From assembly GCA_028876585.1 (NCBI GenBank), contig JAGWRL010000193.1:1-7699 (forward strand): a stretch of DNA of 7,699 nucleotides. The letters are read 5' to 3'. This document shows, piece after piece, positions 1-6,332 of this stretch. The notes below the pieces were generated by a model. It was not told where the DNA came from. It searched no databases and saw nothing but the letters and a program-made list of their open reading frames with translations. The translations under genes and the position numbers were made by a program. This DNA comes from Pseudomonadota bacterium. GTDB lineage: Bacteria; Pseudomonadota; Alphaproteobacteria; Rhizobiales; Beijerinckiaceae. How positions within the stretch are numbered: the first letter of the stretch is position 1; each line of letters starts with the position of its first letter.

Positions 1-1776
<1,776 letters not shown>

Positions 1777-1783
1777 GTTGCGT

Positions 1784-1790
1784 CCTCCTC
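1784..1790 (-). promoter_or_regulatory. Ribosome binding site of gcl
   Basis: The minus strand reads GAGGAGG, seven bases before the ATG at 1776. This near-consensus Shine-Dalgarno fixes the Gcl start at the residues [10 protein letters not shown]. It excludes the longer in-frame extension beginning at 1809, which would overlap the end of the preceding gene. Confidence 0.85.
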
Positions 1791-1801
1791 TTCGCGCCGT
1801 G

Positions 1802-2215
1802 TCAGGCAAGTTCGAAACGTATGTCCTGTTGACCTTCGAGCAACGTTTTACGTCCGAGCGGATGGATGTTTTCGAGACCTTCGGTCAGCGTCAGAAAATG
1901 GTTGCCCGAGAGCGGGCCGGCTTTCGAAGCGAAAGCGACGCAACCGTAGGCGATCAGCAGCTCCGTCTCGCTCACGCCGCCGGGATAAAGAACCACCTGT
2001 CCCGGCGCAGGATAGCAGGTATTGTTCTCGAAGCCGACGCCAAAATCCAGGTCGCCCAGCGGAACCCAAACGCCCTCGCCGCTCCAGCGCACATGAATGA
2101 TCTTGCTCACGAACGGCATGCGTTTGACGAAAGCGGCGACGGTCTTCGGCGCGGCCTTCTCTTCGAAGCGGCCCTTGAACGTGTAGGGTCCCGCGATCAC
2201 TTTCACCTGGCTCAT
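1802..2215 (-). CDS. DUF3830 family cyclophilin-like protein, function unknown
   Basis: This 137-residue protein matches the DUF3830 pattern as I know it: an early E-K-A-P-K-T segment (about 19-25), [15 protein letters not shown] (about 41-55), [18 protein letters not shown] (63-80), ELLIAYG (85-91), [16 protein letters not shown] (100-115) and an end rich in LLEG. The family is described as having a cyclophilin-like beta-barrel fold, but no enzymatic function is established. No signal peptide or membrane segment is visible, so it is probably cytoplasmic. It lies 20 bases after the M20 amidohydrolase gene and 25 bases before gcl, with its own AAAGGAGA ribosome binding site, so it is almost certainly co-transcribed with allantoate and glyoxylate enzymes. 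That placement suggests a role with a ureido or hydantoin-type intermediate, or in assisting a neighbouring enzyme. This role is inferred from position only. Confidence 0.85.
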   Translation of the reverse strand: MSQVKVIAGPYTFKGRFEEKAAPKTVAAFVKRMPFVSKIIHVRWSGEGVWVPLGDLDFGVGFENNTCYPAPGQVVLYPGGVSETELLIAYGCVAFASKAGPLSGNHFLTLTEGLENIHPLGRKTLLEGQQDIRFELA

Positions 2216-2220
2216 AACAG

Positions 2221-2228
2221 TCTCCTTT
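2221..2228 (-). promoter_or_regulatory. Ribosome binding site of the DUF3830 gene
   Basis: AAAGGAGA on the minus strand sits in the 20-base gap after the amidohydrolase stop codon. Its AGGAG core ends six bases before the ATG at 2215. It supports independent translation of the small protein inside the operon. Confidence 0.75.
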
Positions 2229-2235
2229 GTTTGTA

Positions 2236-3483
2236 TTAGGGCGCCAGCCGCTTGACGAAATCGAGCAGCACGCGCGCCCCGACGTCGATATCCTGCGGCG
2301 AGGCGTATTCGGCCGGGTTGTGGCTGACGCCGGCTTTGCAGCGGACGAACAGCATCGCAAAGGGCGCGCGGTCCTTGAACGCCATGGCGTCATGCCCCGC
2401 CCCGCTCGGGAGCCGTCGCACATCAAGGCCGACGTGCGCGATCGACGCGGCGAGCGCGTCAGACAATCGCGCGTCGCAGCGCGCGAACGGCGCCTCGTAG
2501 CCGAGCTCAACCTGCGCCGCCAATCCGCGCGCATCGGCGATGTCGCGAATGCGCGCGGCGATGTCGCGCGCGGCGGCGCGGCGGACCTCGTCGTCGGACG
2601 CCCTGATGTCGAGCGTGAACGACACGGCGCCGGGAATCGTGTTGGCGGCGGCGTGCGCGATGTCGAGCCGGCCGACCGTCGCGACGAGATCGGGATCGAG
2701 ACGCGCACGCGCCTCGACGGCCGCAATCATCAGGCCGGCGGCGACGAGCGCGTCGCGCCGCAAGGACATCGGCGTCGCGCCGGCATGGGCGCTGGTCCCG
2801 ACGACTCTCGCGACGCCACGACAGGCGCCGCTGATCCCCGTCACCACGCCGACCGGCCGGTTCTCCGCTTCCAATACCGGACCTTGCTCGATATGGACTT
2901 CGACGTAGCCGATCACATCCTCGGCGGCGCGCGCCTCTTCAGCGATGCGGCCGGGATCGCAGCCGAAGGCTGCGAGCGCATCGCGCCGCGAGATCCCCTC
3001 AGCGTCGCGCTCGTCCAGAATGGCGGGGTCGAAGGCCCCGGCGAGGGCGCGCGAACCGCCGAGCGCCGAGGCGAAGCGTACGCCCTCCTCGTCGCCGAAA
3101 GCTGCGACCTCGATCGCGAATGACAGGGCCTGACCCTTGAGCGCGCCGACGACTTCGATCGCCGTCACGACGCCGAGATTGCCGTCATAGGCGCCGGCGT
3201 CGCGCACCGTGTCGATATGCGAGCCGAGGATCAGCGTCTTCGCGCCCTTGCCCGCCGCCTCGCGGCGGCCGACGACATTGCCGACCGCGTCGATCCGCGC
3301 CGTCATGCCCGCCTCGCGCATCCAGTTGATGACGATCTCGGCCGCCCTGCGATGAGCCGGGCTCAGATAAAGCCGGGTCAGCGCGCCCGCTTCGTCGCTG
3401 ACGCCGGCGAGTTGCGCCAGTCGCTCGGCGATCGCCGCGCCCATGGCGCCCGCCGCGGGCGCGCGGGGTGCGGTCGTGTTCAT
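2236..3483 (-). CDS. allC: M20-family amidohydrolase, probable allantoate amidohydrolase
   Basis: Member of the Zn-dependent hydantoinase/carbamoylase (M20) family, which includes allantoate amidohydrolase, N-carbamoyl-amino-acid amidohydrolases and beta-ureidopropionase. The 415-residue length is normal for the family. Expected metal ligands are visible: His89 in GSHIDTV, Asp100 in AYDGNLG, Glu132/Glu133 in GDEEGVRF, His197 in VHIEQGP and His388 in SHNPAEY. The lid/dimer domain (about 210-325) contains SAHAGATPMSLRRDA; GAGHDAM (362-367) is also typical. Between puuD and gcl the likely substrate is allantoate, giving ureidoglycine/ureidoglycolate plus ammonia and CO2; family sequence alone does not fix specificity. 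The ATG at 3483 overlaps the puuD stop as ATGA, indicating translational coupling. No clear Shine-Dalgarno precedes it, and an in-frame ATG at 3498 is an alternative. A much longer in-frame extension upstream is a shadow of puuD. Confidence 0.86.
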   Translation of the reverse strand: MNTTAPRAPAAGAMGAAIAERLAQLAGVSDEAGALTRLYLSPAHRRAAEIVINWMREAGMTARIDAVGNVVGRREAAGKGAKTLILGSHIDTVRDAGAYDGNLGVVTAIEVVGALKGQALSFAIEVAAFGDEEGVRFASALGGSRALAGAFDPAILDERDAEGISRRDALAAFGCDPGRIAEEARAAEDVIGYVEVHIEQGPVLEAENRPVGVVTGISGACRGVARVVGTSAHAGATPMSLRRDALVAAGLMIAAVEARARLDPDLVATVGRLDIAHAAANTIPGAVSFTLDIRASDDEVRRAAARDIAARIRDIADARGLAAQVELGYEAPFARCDARLSDALAASIAHVGLDVRRLPSGAGHDAMAFKDRAPFAMLFVRCKAGVSHNPAEYASPQDIDVGARVLLDFVKRLAP

Positions 3484-4697
3484 CGCGGAGACGCCCATTT
3501 GACGATCAACTCTCTTTCGTCCTTGGTCATTTCGGTGATGTTGTTTGGCGGCATCGCGTCGGTGAGCCCGGCGAACAAAACGACGCGGCGGCGGTTGCGC
3601 TCGATCGCCTCCGGCGTGTCGAGCACGACGCCCTTGGGCGCGACGCTGAGCCCGCTCCAGCTTGGCTCCTGCGCATGGCACATCGAGCAGCGCGAGGTGA
3701 CGATCTCGGCCACCTTCTCCGGCGCTTGCGGCGCGCCGGCGAGCGCCTGCGCCTCCGGCAAGGGCGCCAGGCTGAACTGCTCGCGCACCATCGGCGAGGC
3801 GCCGGCGGAAATGACGAGCGCCAGCGCGAGGCATGCGCTTGAAGCGCCCCACGTCCACCAGAGATCGCCGCCCCCGGCATGGCGCACGTTGTAGAAGTGG
3901 CGCACCAGCGCGCCGGCGACGAGCACCAATGCGACGATCACGAAGGCGAAGGACGACGAGTAGACCAGCGGGAAGTGGGTCGACAGCATCAGGAACAGGA
4001 CGGGAAGCGTCAGATAATTGTTGTGCGTCGAGCGGGTTTTCGCCTGCTTGCCGAACGCCGGGTTGGGGTCGCGTCCGGCGACGAGATCGGCGATCACCTT
4101 GCGCTGGTTGGGCATGATGTTGAAGAACACGTTGCCGACCATCATCGTGCCCATCAGGGCGCCGGTGTGGATGAGCGCGCCGCGGCCGGAATAGATGTGC
4201 TGATAGATCCAGGCCATCAGCACGACATAGGCGAAGCCGACGCCGGCCAGCGCCATCTCGCTTTTCGCCAGCGGCGAGCGGACGAGGCCGTCGTAGATGA
4301 GCCAGCCGAGGCCGAGCGAGCCGACGCCGATCGCCGCCGCGGCGGCCGGCGAGAGCGCCATCACCGAGGGGTTGATTAGGAACAGGTCGGCGCCGAGATA
4401 ATAGATCCACACCAGCAGCGAGAAGCCGCTGATCCAGGTCACATAGGCCTGCCACTTGTGCCAGATCAGCTCCTCGGGCAGCCGGGCGGGCGCGACCAGA
4501 TATTTGCGCACCTGATAGAAGCCGCCGCCGTGCACCTCCCAGGCTTCGCCGCCCTTGCCCCGGGGGATTTCACCGATCGGCTTGATGGCGGCGTCGAGGT
4601 GCATGAAATAGAACGACGAGCCGATCCAGGCGATGCCCGCGACGATATGAGTCCAGCGCAGCAGCAGCGCGCCCCATTCGTACAACACCGTCCACAT
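3480..4697 (-). CDS. puuD: Membrane-bound urate hydroxylase with C-terminal cytochrome c
   Basis: PuuD oxidises urate to 5-hydroxyisourate at the inner membrane, the first step of this pathway. Unlike soluble uricase it has a fused cytochrome c, so electrons should enter the respiratory chain instead of forming hydrogen peroxide. The 405-residue protein begins with MWTVLYEWGALLLRWTHIVAGIAWIGSSFYF. It has about eight hydrophobic segments (roughly 10-31, 84-105, 117-136, 147-167, 177-194, 228-247, 250-267 and 284-301). Conserved-looking histidines and tryptophans occur at H17, H33, H56 and W79-H80. A linker (about 302-325) leads to the heme domain with CSMCH at 337-341 and a likely axial Met382 in AMPPNN. 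The ATG at 4697 is preferred over one at 4730 because AGGGAGGAAG lies just upstream and the membrane domain starts there. It is the first gene of the operon, divergent from a LysR gene. Confidence 0.94.
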   Translation of the reverse strand: MWTVLYEWGALLLRWTHIVAGIAWIGSSFYFMHLDAAIKPIGEIPRGKGGEAWEVHGGGFYQVRKYLVAPARLPEELIWHKWQAYVTWISGFSLLVWIYYLGADLFLINPSVMALSPAAAAAIGVGSLGLGWLIYDGLVRSPLAKSEMALAGVGFAYVVLMAWIYQHIYSGRGALIHTGALMGTMMVGNVFFNIMPNQRKVIADLVAGRDPNPAFGKQAKTRSTHNNYLTLPVLFLMLSTHFPLVYSSSFAFVIVALVLVAGALVRHFYNVRHAGGGDLWWTWGASSACLALALVISAGASPMVREQFSLAPLPEAQALAGAPQAPEKVAEIVTSRCSMCHAQEPSWSGLSVAPKGVVLDTPEAIERNRRRVVLFAGLTDAMPPNNITEMTKDERELIVKWASPR

Positions 4698-4703
4698 CGC
4701 CGG

Positions 4704-4713
4704 CTTCCTCCCT
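4704..4713 (-). promoter_or_regulatory. Ribosome binding site of puuD
   Basis: The minus strand reads AGGGAGGAAG, with its GGAGG core ending nine bases before the ATG at 4697. This decides the PuuD start against an in-frame ATG 33 bases further upstream. Confidence 0.8.
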
Positions 4714-4742
4714 GATGCTTTCGTATCCAAGGGATCATTGTC

Positions 4743-4757
4743 GAAAACGACGTTTTC
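4743..4757. promoter_or_regulatory. Candidate operator: perfect 15-base inverted repeat
   Basis: GAAAACGACGTTTTC is a perfect palindrome of two 7-base arms around a central A at 4750. It is centred almost exactly midway between the two divergent start codons (4697 and 4802). A nested GTCG-AAAA-CGAC dyad (4740-4751) overlaps its left half. Position and symmetry suggest a regulator binding site, most simply for the adjacent LysR protein. It does not contain an obvious canonical T-N11-A LysR box in its symmetric axis, so another purine-responsive regulator is possible. Confidence 0.55.
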
Positions 4758-4787
4758 CGATAGCGTTAGAAATTGAGGAGACTATCT

Positions 4788-4794
4788 AAGGAAA
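4788..4794 (+). promoter_or_regulatory. Ribosome binding site of the LysR gene
   Basis: AAGGAAA lies about seven to nine bases before the ATG at 4802. It favours this ATG over the in-frame TTG two codons earlier at 4796. Confidence 0.6.
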
Positions 4795-4801
4795 TTTGAA
4801 A

Positions 4802-5770
4802 ATGTCGCTGCTCGACAATATTCGCGTGCTGACCCGCGCCGTCGAGTTGGGCAGTTTCTCCGCCGCCGGCCGGCATATGCGCTTGTCGGCCGGGGTCGTC
4901 AGCCATCGCATCGGCGCGCTGGAGCGCCATCTCGGCTGCCGACTGTTCAACCGAACCACCCGCCAGATGCAGATGACCGAGGAAGGCCGCGTATTCTACG
5001 AGAACTGCATCGACATGCTGGCCGCGCTCGACCGCGCGGAGGCGAGCGTCGCCAACAAGGGCGCGCGGCCGCGTGGGCGGCTCAAGATCACCGCGCCGTT
5101 GGGGTTCGGCCGGCGCGTCGTGGCGCCGATGCTGCCGCGCTTTCAGGCCGAGCACGCCGAGCTCGACGTGTTCCTGCGCCTGTCCGACTATTTCGTCGAT
5201 CTGTTCACCGAGGCCGTCGACGTCGCGGTGCGCATGGCGATCCTGCCTGATTCCTCGCTGATCGTGAGGAAAATCGCCGATGTCGATCGAGTGCTGTGCG
5301 CGGCCCCGTCATATCTGGACGCGCATGGGGAGCCGCGCGTTCTCGGCGATCTGATGAAGCACAACTGCCTGCTGCTGCGCTTTCCCGGCTCGCACCAGTT
5401 CCGCTGGTCGCTCAGCGACGGGGAAAACGTGCGCGAGATTGCGGTGGCCGGGCGCCTCGACGCCGACGACGGCGACATTCTCACGCAATGGGCGCTGGCG
5501 GGTCAGGGAATTACGCTTAAGCCCGCGTTCGAGGTTGCCGATCATTTGCGCACCGGCGCGCTGCGGATCGTTCTGCCCGAGCATCCGCCGCAAGCCGCGA
5601 CGCTCGCGGTCTTGCACGCCTACCAACGCATGACGCCGCCGAAGGTGCAGGCCTTCGCCGACGCGCTGATCGAGGATGCGCGCGGCTATATCCGCGCCGC
5701 GCTCGATGGCCTCGCCCTTCCCGGCAAGCCGGCGCGCCGCGCAAAGGCTGCGCCGCGCCGGCGGCGGTGA
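4802..5770 (+). CDS. LysR-family transcriptional regulator
   Basis: This 322-residue protein has the standard LysR layout. A winged helix-turn-helix lies at about 1-62, with the signature FSAAGRHMRLSAGVVSHRI followed by LERHLGCRLFNRTTRQMQMTEEG. A linker helix (about 63-90) precedes a periplasmic-binding-protein-like effector domain (about 92-300). RGRLKITAPLGFGRRVVAPMLPRF and VAVRMAILPDSSLIVRKI place it near the CrgA-like LysR subgroup. The last 14 or so residues form an unusual Arg/Lys/Ala/Pro-rich basic tail. It is transcribed divergently from puuD across a 104-base region with a central palindrome, so it probably controls the puuD-allC-DUF3830-gcl operon and perhaps itself and hiuH. The effector is unknown; urate, 5-hydroxyisourate or allantoin would make sense from context. 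I chose the ATG at 4802 because the AAGGAAA motif is well spaced from it. Confidence 0.95.
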   Translation: MSLLDNIRVLTRAVELGSFSAAGRHMRLSAGVVSHRIGALERHLGCRLFNRTTRQMQMTEEGRVFYENCIDMLAALDRAEASVANKGARPRGRLKITAPLGFGRRVVAPMLPRFQAEHAELDVFLRLSDYFVDLFTEAVDVAVRMAILPDSSLIVRKIADVDRVLCAAPSYLDAHGEPRVLGDLMKHNCLLLRFPGSHQFRWSLSDGENVREIAVAGRLDADDGDILTQWALAGQGITLKPAFEVADHLRTGALRIVLPEHPPQAATLAVLHAYQRMTPPKVQAFADALIEDARGYIRAALDGLALPGKPARRAKAAPRRRR

Positions 5771-5861
5771 GGCGAGGAAAGACTTTCAAGAAATATAAGA
5801 GAATTGCGCCCGCGCGCGGCGGCTATCTTCCGCGGCGCGAAAAACCTAGCGAGGCGAGGCC
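5771..5861 (+). promoter_or_regulatory. hiuH upstream region with A/T-rich island and small dyads
   Basis: These 91 bases lie between the LysR stop and the hiuH ATG. An A/T-rich island (about 5778-5805) in an otherwise GC-rich window contains the perfect inverted repeat GAAAGACTTTC (5777-5787), centred on A5782. It overlaps a second dyad TTTC-AA-GAAA (5784-5793) and is followed by TATAAG (5794-5799). GAGG at 5851-5854 is a plausible ribosome binding site seven bases before the ATG. The island suggests hiuH has its own promoter rather than only read-through from the LysR gene; no -35/-10 pair can be assigned with confidence. Confidence 0.5.
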
Positions 5862-6215
5862 ATGGGCAGACTGACGACGCATGTTCTGGATACGACGCGA
5901 GGCCGGGCGGCGGGCGCCGTCGCCATCGAACTTCAGCGATACGAAGGCGAGGCGTGGCGCACCGTGGCGCGCGCCGTCACCAATGCCGACGGACGATGCG
6001 ACGCGCCGCTGTTGTCGCCAGAGAGTTTCGCCGCTGGCGTCTATCAGCTGCTGTTCCACATCGGCGACTATTTCCGCGAAACCGCCGGATCGGCGGCGGC
6101 GTCGCCCTTTCTCGACATCGTGCCGATCCGCTTCACGCTCGCCGCCGACGGCGGGCATTACCATGTGCCGCTGGTCGTCACGCCGTGGTCGTATTCGACC
6201 TATCGCGGGAGCTGA
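5862..6215 (+). CDS. hiuH: 5-hydroxyisourate hydrolase (transthyretin-like)
   Basis: Hydrolyses 5-hydroxyisourate, the PuuD product, to OHCU (2-oxo-4-hydroxy-4-carboxy-5-ureidoimidazoline). The 117-residue protein matches the transthyretin-related family along its whole length. It starts MGRLTTHVLDTTRGRAA, with the catalytic-type His at position 7, has TNADGRCDAPLL with Arg45, then YFRETA (70-75), FLDIVPIRF (83-91), HYHVPLVVTPWSYSTY (99-114), and ends in the diagnostic YRGS tetrapeptide at the C-terminus. There is no signal peptide, so it should be cytoplasmic, unlike the exported E. coli type. The gene follows the LysR gene in the same direction with a 91-base gap. It is directly followed, in the same frame after its TGA, by a stretch resembling the end of OHCU decarboxylase. 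Confidence 0.97.
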   Translation: MGRLTTHVLDTTRGRAAGAVAIELQRYEGEAWRTVARAVTNADGRCDAPLLSPESFAAGVYQLLFHIGDYFRETAGSAAASPFLDIVPIRFTLAADGGHYHVPLVVTPWSYSTYRGS

Positions 6216-6320
6216 GAGCGTCGCCTCCATAACGACGCCGCCGCCGAGATGGCGACGGCGCTTGCTGAGATCGACCGCATCGCGCTGCTGCGGCTCAAGG
6301 ACGCGCTCCCCGCCGCGTGA
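6216..6320 (+). pseudogene. uraD: Possible C-terminal remnant of OHCU decarboxylase
   Basis: Directly after the hiuH TGA, and in the same reading frame, there are 34 open codons ending in TGA at 6318-6320. The translation runs ERRLHNDAAAEM then ATALAEIDRIALLRLKDAL and a short PAA tail. This resembles my recollection of the extreme C-terminus of OHCU decarboxylases, where a final helix typically reads like E-x-ALxEI-x-RIA-x-LRL-x-DL. The rest of that roughly 165-residue protein, including its catalytic His and Glu residues, is absent from the window. The simplest reading is a gene deleted except for its tail, with the break next to the hiuH stop. An ATG at 6249 would give only 23 residues with no evident ribosome binding site. 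Alternatives are chance similarity in GC-rich sequence or a real tiny gene. The match is from memory and unaligned. Confidence 0.5.
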
Positions 6321-6332
6321 CGCCAAGACCTC

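Larger units (their letters stand above)
4698..4801. promoter_or_regulatory. Divergent puuD / lysR intergenic promoter region
   Basis: This 104-base region separates the ATG of puuD (minus) from the ATG of the LysR gene (plus) and is clearly more A/T-rich than its surroundings. It should hold both promoters. It contains the inverted repeat at 4743-4757 and an overlapping-edge dyad TTC-N11-GAA at 4755-4771. I cannot pick convincing -35/-10 pairs in either direction. The divergent arrangement with a shared control region is typical of LysR regulators and their target operons. Confidence 0.75.

Noticed and set aside
1777..1809. Upstream in-frame start giving Gcl 11 extra residues
   Set aside because: It would cover the strong GAGGAGG ribosome binding site and overlap the DUF3830 stop; the family start matches the ATG at 1776.
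3484..4455. N-terminal extension of the M20 amidohydrolase reaching back to 4455
   Set aside because: The extension is an Arg-rich shadow of puuD in another frame; family homology begins just after the ATG at 3483, which overlaps the puuD stop.
4739..4744. TCGACA on the minus strand as a -35 element for puuD
   Set aside because: No acceptable -10 hexamer is found 16-18 bases downstream; the match is too weak to annotate.
6236..6262. CGCCG...CGGCG inverted repeat as a terminator after hiuH
   Set aside because: The stem is short, there is no T-run after it, and it falls within the OHCU decarboxylase-like reading frame; such GC repeats are common in this composition.
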